Both the position numbers and the translations under genes were made by a program. A DNA stretch of 64,000 bases from Saccharofermentans sp. (GTDB taxonomy: Bacteria; Bacillota; Clostridia; Saccharofermentanales; Saccharofermentanaceae): the NCBI GenBank assembly GCA_016292135.1, contig JAEFAZ010000001.1:62001-126000 (forward strand). The letters are read 5' to 3'. Shown in pieces: positions 36,873 through 47,595 of the stretch. Position 1 is the stretch's first letter. Each line of letters begins with the position of its first letter. A model generated the notes under the pieces. The model was not told where the DNA came from. It saw only the letters and a list, made by a program, of their open reading frames with translations, and searched no databases.

Positions 36873-39041
36873 ATGGGTAAAAAATTAGTTATTGTTGAGT
36901 CTCCCGCAAAGGCCAAGACCATCGGAAGATATCTCGGGAAAGATTACGATATCGTAGCGTCTGTAGGCCATATCAGGGATCTGCCGCCTAATCAGAAGGG
37001 CGTGGATGTTAATAACAATTATAAGGTCATTTACATCCCCATGGCCGGCAAGGCGAAGGTTATCAAGGAACTTAAGGATAAAGCGGCTGAATCCGATTTC
37101 GTATATATCGCAACGGACCCTGACCGCGAAGGAGAAGCAATAGCATGGCACCTTGCCCAGGTGCTCAAGATAGATTCCAACTCATCATGCAGGATCACGT
37201 TCAACGAGATCACGAAGAAAGCAGTACAGGAAGCTATAGAGAATCCGAGAGCGATCGATCTCGACCTTGTCGATGCCCAGCAGGCAAGACGTGTTCTTGA
37301 CAGGCTCGTGGGCTATGAACTGTCCCCGCTCCTTTGGAAGAAAGTAAAGAAGAAGCTATCCGCAGGCCGTGTCCAGTCCGTTGCATCCAAGATCGTCATG
37401 GACAGGGATAATGAGATAGAAGCATTTAATCCCGAAGAATACTGGACTCTTACTGCATTAGTAACCCCCGACCGCGACAACGAAGCGTTCAAGGTTACCT
37501 ATCACGGCGTTAATGAGGACGGCAAGATCAAGAAGGTCAAGCTTTCCTGCAAAGAAGATGTCGATCAGATAAAAGAAAGGATCGGCAAGGGCGATTTCCT
37601 TGTTACCGGCGTTAAGAAGGGCAGCAGGGAACGCAACCCCATGCCTCCGTTCACGACTTCCACTCTGCAGCAGGAGGCCTCGAGAAGACTTTCCTTCACA
37701 TCGCGTAAGACCATGTCTGTCGCCCAGCAGCTCTACGAGGGTATCGAGATCCAGGGCTTAGGCCATACGGCTCTCGTATCATATATCAGAACTGACTCAG
37801 TCAGAGTCTCCGATGAGGCTGTTGCGGCAGCAAGGAGCCTGATCTTCAGCGAGTATGGTGAAGAATACCTCTGTAAGTACAACAGACAGTTCAAGAACAA
37901 GAACCAGGCACAGGATGCGCACGAGGCTATCCGTCCCACGCATTTCGACCTGTCGCCCAAGAGCATCAAGGCATCTCTTTCTTCAGACCAGTACAGGCTC
38001 TATAAGCTCATCTGGGACAGATTCCTTGCAACTCAGATGGCAGCAGCTTCCATCGATACGGTCAACATCGAAGTATCGAGCGGCATCGACGTGTTCAGGA
38101 CAACGGGTGAGACTATAAAGTTCAAGGGCTTCCTGGCTCTCTATTCCGATATCAAGGAAGACATCCAGACAGACGATAACGACGATAAGCCCGCAAATGT
38201 TGTTCTTCCTCCTCTGGAAGAAGGGCAGGCGATAAAGAATCTCGGCCTCGACGGCACCCAGAAGTTCACCCAGCCCCCGGCTCATTACACAGAAGCTACT
38301 CTTATCAAGGCTATGGAAGAATACGGCATCGGCCGTCCTTCCACATATGCCCCCACGGTCGGAACAATACTCGAAAAGAATTATGTCGTAAAGGACGGCA
38401 AGTTCCTTAAGATCACGGAACTTGGCAGGATCGTAACCAACCTTCTCAATGAGAATTTCTCCGAGATCGTTGACGTCAAGTTCACGGCAGGAATGGAAGA
38501 GGATCTCGATGATATCGAATCCGGCAAGAAAGAATGGACCAATGTCGTGGATGAATTCTATCCTTCTTTCCACGAGCAGGTCGAAAACGCTATGGATACG
38601 GTCGAAAAGGTTGTCATCGAACCCGTCAAGACCGGTGAGGAATGCCCTATCTGCGGCGCCGACCTTGTAATGAAGGAAGGCAAATACGGCCAGTTCATTG
38701 CATGTTCTAATTTCCCGACATGTAAGTACACCAAGAACGTTGAAGTCAAGGCTAAGGGAACATGTCCTTACTGCGGCTCCGGTCTCCTTACCCATAAGTC
38801 TAAGAAATACAGGAACAAGACGTTCTATACATGCGACAAGAAGGGCAAGGATCCTGATTGCGATTTCATCTCCTGGGATCTTCCCGTAGAGGGCAAGACA
38901 TGCTCCGTCTGCGGTTCCTATATGGTTTGGAAGAGATACGGCAAGAAAGTATATCCCAGATGTTCTAACAAGGAGTGCAGCAGCAATACACAGCGCCAGA
39001 CTTCTTCAGGCAAGAAGTCTGCTGATGACAAGGAAGGCTGA
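36873..39041 (+). CDS. topA: DNA topoisomerase I
   Basis: A 722-residue type IA topoisomerase that relaxes negative supercoils. The TOPRIM domain begins at the N terminus (KKLVIVESPAKAKTIGRYLG, with ATDPDREGEAIAWH). The active-site tyrosine is Y304 in SYIRTDS. Three C-terminal zinc fingers are present: CPICGADLV...CSNFPTC, CPYCGSGLL...C...C and CSVCGSYMV...CSNKEC. The ATG at 36873 (GAAAGG 6 bases upstream) was chosen over a TTG at 36852. Full length. Confidence 0.97.
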   Translation: MGKKLVIVESPAKAKTIGRYLGKDYDIVASVGHIRDLPPNQKGVDVNNNYKVIYIPMAGKAKVIKELKDKAAESDFVYIATDPDREGEAIAWHLAQVLKIDSNSSCRITFNEITKKAVQEAIENPRAIDLDLVDAQQARRVLDRLVGYELSPLLWKKVKKKLSAGRVQSVASKIVMDRDNEIEAFNPEEYWTLTALVTPDRDNEAFKVTYHGVNEDGKIKKVKLSCKEDVDQIKERIGKGDFLVTGVKKGSRERNPMPPFTTSTLQQEASRRLSFTSRKTMSVAQQLYEGIEIQGLGHTALVSYIRTDSVRVSDEAVAAARSLIFSEYGEEYLCKYNRQFKNKNQAQDAHEAIRPTHFDLSPKSIKASLSSDQYRLYKLIWDRFLATQMAAASIDTVNIEVSSGIDVFRTTGETIKFKGFLALYSDIKEDIQTDDNDDKPANVVLPPLEEGQAIKNLGLDGTQKFTQPPAHYTEATLIKAMEEYGIGRPSTYAPTVGTILEKNYVVKDGKFLKITELGRIVTNLLNENFSEIVDVKFTAGMEEDLDDIESGKKEWTNVVDEFYPSFHEQVENAMDTVEKVVIEPVKTGEECPICGADLVMKEGKYGQFIACSNFPTCKYTKNVEVKAKGTCPYCGSGLLTHKSKKYRNKTFYTCDKKGKDPDCDFISWDLPVEGKTCSVCGSYMVWKRYGKKVYPRCSNKECSSNTQRQTSSGKKSADDKEG

Positions 39042-39045
39042 GCCT

Positions 39046-40383
39046 ATGCCTGTTATCAACATAATCGGAGCAGGCCTGGCAGGCTCGGAGGCTGCTCACA
39101 TTGCCGCCCTGATGGGAGTTGACGTAAGGCTTTACGAGATGAAGCCCGTCAAGTATTCTCCCGCGCACCATTCCGACAAGTTTGCGGAACTCGTATGCAG
39201 TAATTCCCTGAGGGCCGATTCCGTAACGAATGCGGTCGGTCTTCTTAAGGAAGAACTCAGGATTGCAGGATCTCTTATCATGGAAGCTGCCGACAAAGCC
39301 AGGGTTCCCGCAGGAGGAGCATTGGCGGTCGACAGGGAAGAGTTCGCAGGCTTTATCACGGATTGGATCAAGTCATCTGACAGGATCACAGTCATCAATG
39401 AAGAGATTAAGAAGATCCCTGACGATGACGAGATCACCATAATCGCGACAGGACCTCTTACAGACGGGGATCTTTTCGATCAGATCGGCGAGCTCTGCGG
39501 TGATGACACTTTGCATTTCTTCGATGCCGCAGCACCCATCGTCATGGGTTCATCCATCGATATGAGCAAGGCTTTTCGCGCATCAAGATACGGCAAGGGC
39601 GGAGACGACTATATTAACTGCCCTATGAATAAAGATGAGTATCTGGCTTTCTACCGCGAGCTCATCTCTGCCGAGAGAGCCGCTGTTAAAGACTTTGACA
39701 GGGAAGTTGTCTTCGAGGGCTGCATGCCTATCGAGACCATGGCTTCAAGAGGAGAGGACACGATGAGATTCGGTCCCCTGAAACCGGTCGGGCTCATAGA
39801 TCCTGCGACCGGCAAAGAACCCTATGCCTGCCTGCAGCTACGTCAGGATGACAGGGCGAAGACCATGTACAATCTTGTAGGATTTCAGACGAGGCTCAAA
39901 TGGGACGAACAGAAGCGTGTCTTCGGCATGATCCCCGGCCTTGAGAATGCCGAATACTACAGGATGGGAGTCATGCACAGGAATACCTATCTTAATTCGC
40001 CTGTTCATCTTGAAGACACCTACAGGTTCAAAGGCAGAAAGAATCTCTTTTTCGCAGGTCAGATCACCGGAGTCGAAGGTTACATCGAGTCGACGGCATC
40101 GGGATTCCTGGCAGGATACTATGCGGCTCTTAAGGCATTGGGAAAAGAAGTTCCCTTTAAACCGGATGCTGATACCGTAATGGGTGCCATGGCAGCATAC
40201 GTCTCAGATCCCAATATCAAGCATTTTGTTCCCATGAATGCCAACTTCGGGATCGTTGCTCCGATGCCGGGCAAGTTCAAGGGGAAAGACGGCAAAAAGA
40301 TGAAGTGTCAGGCTATAGCCGACCGGTCGATCAGCAAGATGGCCGAGTTTGCAGGGGTGCTTAAAGAACTTAAGTGTTCTTGA
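39046..40383 (+). CDS. trmFO: tRNA m5U54 methyltransferase TrmFO (folate-dependent)
   Basis: TrmFO makes ribothymidine at position 54 of tRNA using methylene-tetrahydrofolate and FAD. The 445-residue protein starts with the FAD motif IIGAGLAGSEAAHIAALMG and carries ELVCSNSLRAD, FEGCMPIETMASRG, MYNLVGFQTRLKWDEQKRVF and the C-terminal NANFGIVAPMP. The ATG at 39046 has AAGGAAGG upstream. topA-trmFO is a conserved Firmicute pair and they are 4 bases apart here. Confidence 0.97.
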   Translation: MPVINIIGAGLAGSEAAHIAALMGVDVRLYEMKPVKYSPAHHSDKFAELVCSNSLRADSVTNAVGLLKEELRIAGSLIMEAADKARVPAGGALAVDREEFAGFITDWIKSSDRITVINEEIKKIPDDDEITIIATGPLTDGDLFDQIGELCGDDTLHFFDAAAPIVMGSSIDMSKAFRASRYGKGGDDYINCPMNKDEYLAFYRELISAERAAVKDFDREVVFEGCMPIETMASRGEDTMRFGPLKPVGLIDPATGKEPYACLQLRQDDRAKTMYNLVGFQTRLKWDEQKRVFGMIPGLENAEYYRMGVMHRNTYLNSPVHLEDTYRFKGRKNLFFAGQITGVEGYIESTASGFLAGYYAALKALGKEVPFKPDADTVMGAMAAYVSDPNIKHFVPMNANFGIVAPMPGKFKGKDGKKMKCQAIADRSISKMAEFAGVLKELKCS

Positions 40384-40427
40384 ACATAAGAGGGAGAGGG
40401 ACTTTGCTTTGAAACGGGGATATGGTC

Positions 40428-41324
40428 ATGGCTGATCTTTCATATCTTGTCGAAAGCGCCAGATTATGGTTTTTTATCGGCATGACCGTGATAGGCGTTG
40501 CCTTTCTTGTCTCGATATATTTTTTCGTGATGTACATCCTTAAGGTCAGGAAGATCCGTAAGGTCGCAGACAGCGGCGGCGGATACCATCTCTATTGCGA
40601 TGCCGCTTACTTCAAGGGCAAGGGCAAGAGAAAGAACCAGGAGGATTCGCTTTATATCTCCCCGATTGCCGATTCAGCTGTGAACGGCACGATATTTGCC
40701 GTTTCTGACGGTATGGGCGGCCTCTCCGACGGACAGGTCATCTCAAGATACGTGACTGAGAGACTGGCTGAAGAATACCCATACAGTTTTGAAGATACTG
40801 ATGCCAATGCTGCAAAGATCCGCAAGATATCCGATGAGGTATACGAAAAATATAATCTCGGCGGCGGCGCGACGCTGGCGATGATCCATGTCTATGCCAA
40901 CGCCATGAACTTCTACAGCTTAGGCGACAGCAACATCATCCTCGTCCGCAAGGGAACTGCTACTGTCTTAAACCCCAAACAGAACTATATATCTTTCCTG
41001 GTAAAGAAATATGCCGCCGCCGGCGATAACACTCATGAAGCCTATGTCAATAAGAGCTCGAAAGGCCTTATGGACTTTGTCGGCAATCTTAATTCCAAGG
41101 TGATAAGGACATCGTCTCCGATAAGACTTATGGAAGATGATGTCATCATAATATGCTCAGACGGCGTTACCGATGCGATCCCGGTCGTGACAGTGCCCCG
41201 TTATACCGACGGAGCCGCCACGGCGATCGCCGAAAAGCTCAAGCTCAGGATCAGGAGCGCCAAGAGGAAGAGACAGGACAACTACACTGCCATAGTTATA
41301 AAGATGGACAGCAGCCTTTTCTGA
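40428..41324 (+). CDS. Membrane-anchored PP2C-type protein phosphatase
   Basis: A 298-residue protein with one N-terminal membrane helix (about 12-37) and a cytoplasmic PP2C domain. Metal-site motifs: GKRKNQEDSLYI (the family usually has NQDS), FAVSDGMGGLSDGQ and IICSDGVTDAI. The late DN motif is present as RQDNYTAIVI. It probably removes phosphate from Ser/Thr residues; no matching kinase gene is in the window. The ATG at 40428 was chosen because GGGGA lies 7 bases upstream; another ATG two codons earlier is too close. The next gene looks like a degenerate relative. Confidence 0.85.
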   Translation: MADLSYLVESARLWFFIGMTVIGVAFLVSIYFFVMYILKVRKIRKVADSGGGYHLYCDAAYFKGKGKRKNQEDSLYISPIADSAVNGTIFAVSDGMGGLSDGQVISRYVTERLAEEYPYSFEDTDANAAKIRKISDEVYEKYNLGGGATLAMIHVYANAMNFYSLGDSNIILVRKGTATVLNPKQNYISFLVKKYAAAGDNTHEAYVNKSSKGLMDFVGNLNSKVIRTSSPIRLMEDDVIIICSDGVTDAIPVVTVPRYTDGAATAIAEKLKLRIRSAKRKRQDNYTAIVIKMDSSLF

Positions 41325-41334
41325 GGATAACGAC

Positions 41335-41874
41335 ATGATAGATTACGCATGCTTCAAACATAAAGGAAATGCCGAGAACTACTACGATGAAGTCTTCGTG
41401 TCGGAGACTCCCTGCTTTACTGCTGCAGTCTTTTGCGGCAAGGAAGAATATATAAACACCTTAAGCTGCGCATTTGTCTTGAGCGAGATCCTCAAGGACT
41501 CCAAAGAAGGAGATTCACTTGAAGAAATATGCAAGGCCATGGAAGAGAAGATCCCTGAGGATATTGATTATCTGGTCCTCAGGATCGACAGTTCTCTTAA
41601 GATCGATTCGCTGAGAAGAGGGCAGGTCCTTGCAGGCATCGTAAATAACGGTGAGATGATGATCCTTCCTAACGGTGTCTTCGGTCTTAAGGAAGGTGAC
41701 ATGGTCGTATGCTCAGTAAAGAATTTCTATTCGAATCTTACTAATGAAGGAATGCTCGCCGATGCCCTCATCTCATCCGACTGCAACGAGTGGATGGATT
41801 ATATGGTAAGGCGCGTATCAGACAAGACAGAACTCCTCTGCGGGAATCTGTCTGCGGTGTGCATAAAGGTGTAA
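41335..41874 (+). CDS. Degenerate PP2C-like protein (putative pseudophosphatase)
   Basis: A 179-residue protein I first read as unknown. Its order of elements follows a shortened PP2C fold: DYACFKHKGNAENYYDEVFV resembles the first strand pair, LKEGDMVVCSVKNFYSNLTNEGMLADAL resembles the phosphatase segment around CSDGV, and the end GNLSAVCIKV resembles DNYTAIVIK. The metal-binding aspartates (DGMGG, SDG, DN) are all missing, so it should not catalyse. It starts 10 bases after the active PP2C gene and may regulate it. The family assignment is by eye. Confidence 0.55.
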   Translation: MIDYACFKHKGNAENYYDEVFVSETPCFTAAVFCGKEEYINTLSCAFVLSEILKDSKEGDSLEEICKAMEEKIPEDIDYLVLRIDSSLKIDSLRRGQVLAGIVNNGEMMILPNGVFGLKEGDMVVCSVKNFYSNLTNEGMLADALISSDCNEWMDYMVRRVSDKTELLCGNLSAVCIKV

Positions 41875-41882
41875 TCCGGGTG

Positions 41883-42090
41883 TTTTTCACTAACTGCTTT
41901 TTTTCGGGGTATCTGGTGAAAAAAACAAGCCGGAATTTTCACCAACTGTCTTGGTATGGACTGTTTGGTGAAATAATCTGTTGATTTGGCTTGATTTTTT
42001 TCACCAAACATCAATTGTTTATTCGTTTGGTGAAAAAAATCAGGGAATTATTTCACTAAACATTCGATTATACAGTGTTTGGTAAAAAAA
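41883..42090. repeat. Array of four related palindromes between convergent genes
   Basis: Four inverted repeats share TTTCACCAAAC...GTTTGGTGAAA. They are at 41883-41925, 41936-41973, 41995-42039 and 42051-42087. The third is perfect over 15 bp (TTTTTTTCACCAAAC with its inverse, 15-base centre). Centres differ between copies while arms are kept. The T-run is on the 5' side of each stem on both strands, so these are not ordinary terminators. The array fills almost all of the gap between the PP2C-like gene and tgt. Confidence 0.85.
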
Positions 42091-42115
42091 CCCCTGAAAA
42101 GAACAAACAAGAATA

Positions 42116-43267
<1,152 letters not shown>

Positions 43268-44293
43268 TCAGCTGATGAACATCGCATCGCCGAAACTGAA
43301 GAACCTGTATCTTTCTTCGACTGCGTGGTTATATGCTGCCAGTACGTTTTCGCGTCCGGCAAGTGCCGATACCAGCATTATAAGAGTAGATTCCGGCAGA
43401 TGGAAGTTCGTGATCAGGGCATTGATGCATTTGAACTCGTAGCCCGGGTATATGAAGATGTTCGTATAGCCTGTTGCCGGTTTCATTTCCGGATCAGCAG
43501 CAGCGACGGTCTCAAGGACCCTTGTCGAAGTCGTTCCGACTGAGATTATCCTGCCGCCGGATTTTCTTGCTGCATTTATCATATCCGATGCTTCCTTGGG
43601 GAAATCGTACCATTCGGAATGCATCTCGTGTTCGGTTATCTCTTCGGCCTTAACCGGTCTGAAGGTTCCGAGGCCCACATGCAGGGTGACCTCTGCTATG
43701 TTGACGCCCTTTGCTTTGATCGTCTCAAGGAGTTCCTTAGTGAAGTGAAGTCCTGCAGTGGGCGCTGCGGCGGAGCCTTCAAGCTTGGAATAGACTGTCT
43801 GGTATCTCTCGGGATCGTCGAGTTTCTCGTGGATATAGGGAGGGAGGGGCACTGTGCCGGCCCTGTCCAGGACTTCTTCCCAGATCCCTTCGTAATCGAA
43901 TCTCATTATCCTGTTGCCTGATTCGAGGACATCTTCGCATTCTGCTTCGAGTTCTCCTTCGAGGAAGGTTATCCTGCGGCCCTGTCTGACCTTTTTGCCG
44001 GGACGGGCAAGAGTCTCCCAGCGCTTTTCGTCGAGCCTCTTGAGCAGGAAGATCTCAACGACCGAACATGTGTCGCTCCTTACTCCCATGAGCCTTGCGG
44101 GGATTACCCTCGTGTTGTTGATAACGAGCAGGTCTCCCGGATTTAAGAAGTCAGGGAGCTCATAGAACTTCCTGTCCTTATATTCGCCGGTCTTCTTGTC
44201 CAGCAAAAGGAGTCTTGAATCGGATCTTACCGCAGCAGGGTGCTGTGCGATGAGCTCTTCGGGCAGTTCATAGTAAAAATCGTGTGTTTTCAT
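43268..44293 (-). CDS. queA: SAM:tRNA ribosyltransferase-isomerase QueA
   Basis: QueA turns preQ1 in tRNA into epoxyqueuosine using the ribosyl part of S-adenosylmethionine. The 341-residue protein shows [50 protein letters not shown] and [21 protein letters not shown]. Typical length. It is first in the queA-tgt operon and divergent from trpB2. An AAGGAA ribosome-binding site lies before the ATG. Confidence 0.98.
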   Translation of the reverse strand: MKTHDFYYELPEELIAQHPAAVRSDSRLLLLDKKTGEYKDRKFYELPDFLNPGDLLVINNTRVIPARLMGVRSDTCSVVEIFLLKRLDEKRWETLARPGKKVRQGRRITFLEGELEAECEDVLESGNRIMRFDYEGIWEEVLDRAGTVPLPPYIHEKLDDPERYQTVYSKLEGSAAAPTAGLHFTKELLETIKAKGVNIAEVTLHVGLGTFRPVKAEEITEHEMHSEWYDFPKEASDMINAARKSGGRIISVGTTSTRVLETVAAADPEMKPATGYTNIFIYPGYEFKCINALITNFHLPESTLIMLVSALAGRENVLAAYNHAVEERYRFFSFGDAMFIS

Positions 44294-44417
44294 TTATGTT
44301 CCTTGCATTTCTTTTTCGATACCCGAAAAGTTTATCACAAACGGGCGCGAGTAGTTTATAATAAATTGATTTTTTCTGGAAGGAAGAGAATCCTATAAAT
44401 CGAAAGGAGACATTAAT

Positions 44418-45782
44418 ATGTCTGATATCCCCTACAAAGTTTATCTTTCAGAGAAGGAGATACCTACACAGTGGTACAACGTCCGCGCTGACATGAAGAA
44501 CAAGCCGGCACCTCTCGTTAATCCCGGTACAGGCGAACCCATGAAGCTTGAGGAGTTGTTCCCCGTTTTCTGTGAGGAGCTCTGCCGCCAGGAGTTTGAT
44601 AATGAAAATCCTTATATCGATATCCCTCAGGAGATCCAGGATTTCTATAAGATGTACAGACCCTCACCTCTCGTAAGAGCATATTGCCTTGAGAAGGCTC
44701 TCGGTACACCTGCTCATATCTACTACAAGTTCGAGGGCAACAACACATCCGGATCCCATAAGCTCAATTCAGCTATTGCCCAGGCATACTATGCCAAGAA
44801 GCAGGGCCTGAAGGGCGTTACCACCGAGACCGGTGCAGGTCAGTGGGGTACGGCTCTTTCCATGGCTTGTGCATATCTCGGTCTTGACTGCCAGGTTTAC
44901 ATGGTCAAGGTTTCTTACGAGCAGAAGCCTTTCAGACGTGAGGTCATGAGAACATACGGCGCGAAGGTCACACCTTCCCCCTCGATGGAGACCAATATCG
45001 GAAGAGCTATCAACGAGCAGTATCCCGGAACGACAGGTTCTTTGGGCTGCGCTATCTCAGAAGCTGTTGAGGCAGCTACATCCCAGGAAGGTTACCGTTA
45101 TGTATTGGGTTCCGTTCTCAATCAGGTATTGCTCCACCAGTCCGTTATCGGTCTCGAGGCAAAGGCTGCTCTCGATAAGGTCGGCGTCAAGGCTGACATG
45201 ATCATCGGCTGCGCAGGCGGCGGATCCAACCTCGGCGGACTCATCTCACCCTTCGTAGGTCAGATGCTGAGAGGCGAAGCTGATTACGAGATCATCGCAG
45301 TCGAGCCCGCATCCTGCCCGTCACTTACAAGAGGAAGTTATGTATATGACTTCTGTGACACGGGTAAGGTCTGTCCTCTGGCTAAGATGTACACACTGGG
45401 CAGCGGTTATATTCCTGCACCTAACCACGCAGGCGGTCTCCGTTATCACGGCATGAGCCCCGTTATCTCCCAGCTTTATGATGACAAACTCATCTCCGCA
45501 CGCTCCGTCAAGCAGACAGAAGTCTTCGAGGCTGCAGAGATGTTCGCAAGAGTCGAGGGTATCCTTCCCGCACCTGAGAGTTCACACGCTATCCGTGTTG
45601 CCATTGATGAGGCCCTTAAGTGCAAGGAGACAGGCGAAGAGAAGAACATCCTCTTCGGTCTTACTGGTACAGGTTACTTCGATATGGTCGCATATCAGCA
45701 GTATAACGACGGCACGATGAGCGATTACGTTCCTACGGATGAAGAGATCGCTGCATCTCTGGCGCAGTGCCCCAAGTTCTGA
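44418..45782 (+). CDS. trpB: Tryptophan synthase beta chain, type 2 (TrpB2)
   Basis: A 454-residue PLP enzyme that joins indole and serine to tryptophan. The PLP lysine is K115 in GSHKLNSA, the substrate-site motif is TETGAGQWGTALS, and the phosphate-binding loop is CAGGGSNLGGL. Length and the N-terminal extension (PLVNPGTGEPM) mark it as the TrpB2 form, which often acts without TrpA. No other trp genes are nearby, so it may serve for indole salvage. An AAAGGAGA site precedes the ATG, and a TATAAT at 44357-44362 may be its -10 element. Confidence 0.95.
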   Translation: MSDIPYKVYLSEKEIPTQWYNVRADMKNKPAPLVNPGTGEPMKLEELFPVFCEELCRQEFDNENPYIDIPQEIQDFYKMYRPSPLVRAYCLEKALGTPAHIYYKFEGNNTSGSHKLNSAIAQAYYAKKQGLKGVTTETGAGQWGTALSMACAYLGLDCQVYMVKVSYEQKPFRREVMRTYGAKVTPSPSMETNIGRAINEQYPGTTGSLGCAISEAVEAATSQEGYRYVLGSVLNQVLLHQSVIGLEAKAALDKVGVKADMIIGCAGGGSNLGGLISPFVGQMLRGEADYEIIAVEPASCPSLTRGSYVYDFCDTGKVCPLAKMYTLGSGYIPAPNHAGGLRYHGMSPVISQLYDDKLISARSVKQTEVFEAAEMFARVEGILPAPESSHAIRVAIDEALKCKETGEEKNILFGLTGTGYFDMVAYQQYNDGTMSDYVPTDEEIAASLAQCPKF

Positions 45783-45802
45783 TCTGATTTAACTTAAAGA
45801 TC

Positions 45803-45852
45803 AAAGGCTGTCTTACATGATGTGAGGCAGCCTTTAATATTTTTATTTTTAT
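45803..45852 (+). terminator. Intrinsic terminator after trpB2
   Basis: A 15-bp stem, AAAGGCTGTCTTACA with TGTGAGGCAGCCTTT (two G-T pairs), has a 3-base loop and is followed by AATATTTTTATTTTT. Confidence 0.9.
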
Positions 45853-45916
45853 TAGCTTGAATACGGCGGATTATTGTTATAATGGATTAGAGATTATCCG
45901 AGAGGTGACAGTTGAA

Positions 45917-47038
45917 TTGAGCCGTGTCAGCTGCAAAGCAACAGCTTTGATCATTTGTATGTCCATATCCATGCTCGCTGCTTCTTGCTCGGGCAGGACT
46001 GTCACACAGAATACTACTCTCGACATAAGTCCCGACAGTACTGTTAATGAAGATGAACTCTTCAACGCGGCTTCTTCTTTGTCCACAGACAACGAGCCTT
46101 CCGAAAGCACAGGCACCAAGCCGTCTGAAGAAGCCAAGACCGTTGATGTTACGGTATCCTTTGTCGGCGATCTTACCCTTACGCAGGATATCAACGTGCA
46201 TAACTCGGTCTGCTTTGATGCGGTCGTAGGTTCGGATCTGGATTACTGTTTCCAGAACTGCAAGGACATTTTCGCGAAAGATGACCTTACGCTCGCCAAT
46301 CTCGAAAATGCTGTCACGGACAGGAAATCCCATGCCGTAAAGCAGTTCTGCTTTGCCATGAAGCCGGATAACCTCGAGATGCTCAAGAGAGCGAACATAG
46401 AGGCTGTAAACATAGCGAACAACCATACCAAGGATTATCTGATGGAGGGCCTTTCCGACACCAGGGCAAATCTCGATAAATACGGGATAGTATGGTCTGA
46501 TCAGTATTATGTGGCAACATATGAGGTCAACGGCGTTCTTATCGGCATGTTCGGCCTTTCAAACAATGGGACCGCAGCGCAGGGAAAGAGCCTGATCGAC
46601 CAGCTTAAGGGTCAGGGCTGCAACGTGATCATAGCTTCCTGCCACTGGGGCGTTGAAGCTACTTATGAACCTAACCATGCCCAGAAGGAATTGGGCCATG
46701 CTCTCATTGACTACGGAGCCGACATCGTGGTCGGGTCTCACCCCCACAGGCTCCAGCCGATCGAATACTACAACGGCCGCTACATAATCTACAGTTTGTC
46801 AAACTTCTGTTTTGGTGGAAATAACAGATTGAGCGACCCCGATTCTGTGATAATTCAATGCAAATTTCTTATAGACGAGACGGGGGGGAATTGCGTAGAC
46901 TATAGACTGAAGGTTATTCCCTATGCACAGACATCGACGCGCCCCGGCAATGACTTCTGCCCGAAGCCTTATGAATGGGGCTCTGCGGACTATTACAGGT
47001 GCTTAAAGCGGCTTGAATGGTCGACTGAAGATGAGTGA
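45917..47038 (+). CDS. CapA-like lipoprotein (metallophosphatase fold)
   Basis: A 373-residue CapA/PgsA family protein. The signal peptide ends in a lipobox (MLAASCSG), followed by a Thr/Ser/Glu spacer and the CapA domain: TVSFVGDLTLTQD, LANLENAVTD, NIANNHTKDY, HWGVEATYEPNHAQKELGHALIDYGADIVVGSHPHRLQ. CapA proteins support surface poly-glutamate or polysaccharide; the role here is unknown. The TTG at 45917 has AGAGGTGA 8 bases upstream; the ATG at 45959 is an alternative start within the signal peptide. It is followed by purE but has no obvious link to it. Confidence 0.85.
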   Translation: MSRVSCKATALIICMSISMLAASCSGRTVTQNTTLDISPDSTVNEDELFNAASSLSTDNEPSESTGTKPSEEAKTVDVTVSFVGDLTLTQDINVHNSVCFDAVVGSDLDYCFQNCKDIFAKDDLTLANLENAVTDRKSHAVKQFCFAMKPDNLEMLKRANIEAVNIANNHTKDYLMEGLSDTRANLDKYGIVWSDQYYVATYEVNGVLIGMFGLSNNGTAAQGKSLIDQLKGQGCNVIIASCHWGVEATYEPNHAQKELGHALIDYGADIVVGSHPHRLQPIEYYNGRYIIYSLSNFCFGGNNRLSDPDSVIIQCKFLIDETGGNCVDYRLKVIPYAQTSTRPGNDFCPKPYEWGSADYYRCLKRLEWSTEDE

Positions 47039-47063
47039 TATTTTTTTGAAAGGCAGTATAGAT

Positions 47064-47573
47064 ATGAGTAACACTAAGGTATTGGTAGTAATGGGTTCCG
47101 ATTCGGACTTTCCCGTAATGGAAAATTGTTTCAAGATGCTCGAAAAGTTTGACGTGGCTTACGAAGCAAGAGTAGCTTCGGCCCACAGGACTCCCGAGCG
47201 CGCGATCAGCCTTGCGAAGAACGCGAAGGAACAGGGAGTACAGGTCATAATCGCTGCAGCAGGTCTTGCAGCCCACCTTGCCGGAGTCCTCGCAGCCAAT
47301 ACAACGCTTCCCGTCATCGGCGTTCCCTGTAAGGGCGGAGCCCTGGCAGGAGTTGATGCTCTCTATGCAACGGTTCAGATGCCGACAGGAATTCCTGTTG
47401 CAACAGTTGCCATAGACGGAGCTGCCAATGCAGCCATACTTGCATGCCAGATCCTGGCATTATCGGACGATGAGCTTTCTTCAAAGCTCTCTGACTATAA
47501 GACGAGTCTTGCTGAGTCTGTTGATAAGCGTGATGCGAATCTTCAGGACAAGATCAAAAACATGAATTCATAA
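47064..47573 (+). CDS. purE: N5-carboxyaminoimidazole ribonucleotide mutase
   Basis: PurE moves the carboxyl group to make CAIR in purine synthesis. The 169-residue protein has VLVVMGSDSDFPVM, VASAHRTPERA (catalytic His), AAAGLAAHLAGVLAANTTLPVIGVP and MPTGIPVATVAI. The ATG at 47064 is preceded by GAAAGGCAG. It is the first gene of the purE-purF-purN-purO-AICAR transformylase unit. No purK is seen in the window. Confidence 0.97.
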   Translation: MSNTKVLVVMGSDSDFPVMENCFKMLEKFDVAYEARVASAHRTPERAISLAKNAKEQGVQVIIAAAGLAAHLAGVLAANTTLPVIGVPCKGGALAGVDALYATVQMPTGIPVATVAIDGAANAAILACQILALSDDELSSKLSDYKTSLAESVDKRDANLQDKIKNMNS

Positions 47574-47595
47574 AATTTTATATATGAGGTGAAAC

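Noticed and set aside
37983..38795. A 270-codon minus-strand open frame opposite topA.
   Set aside because: Antisense to conserved topoisomerase coding sequence, with no start signal.
41883..42090. A series of intrinsic terminators.
   Set aside because: The stems are A/T-rich and the T-run precedes rather than follows each stem on either strand.
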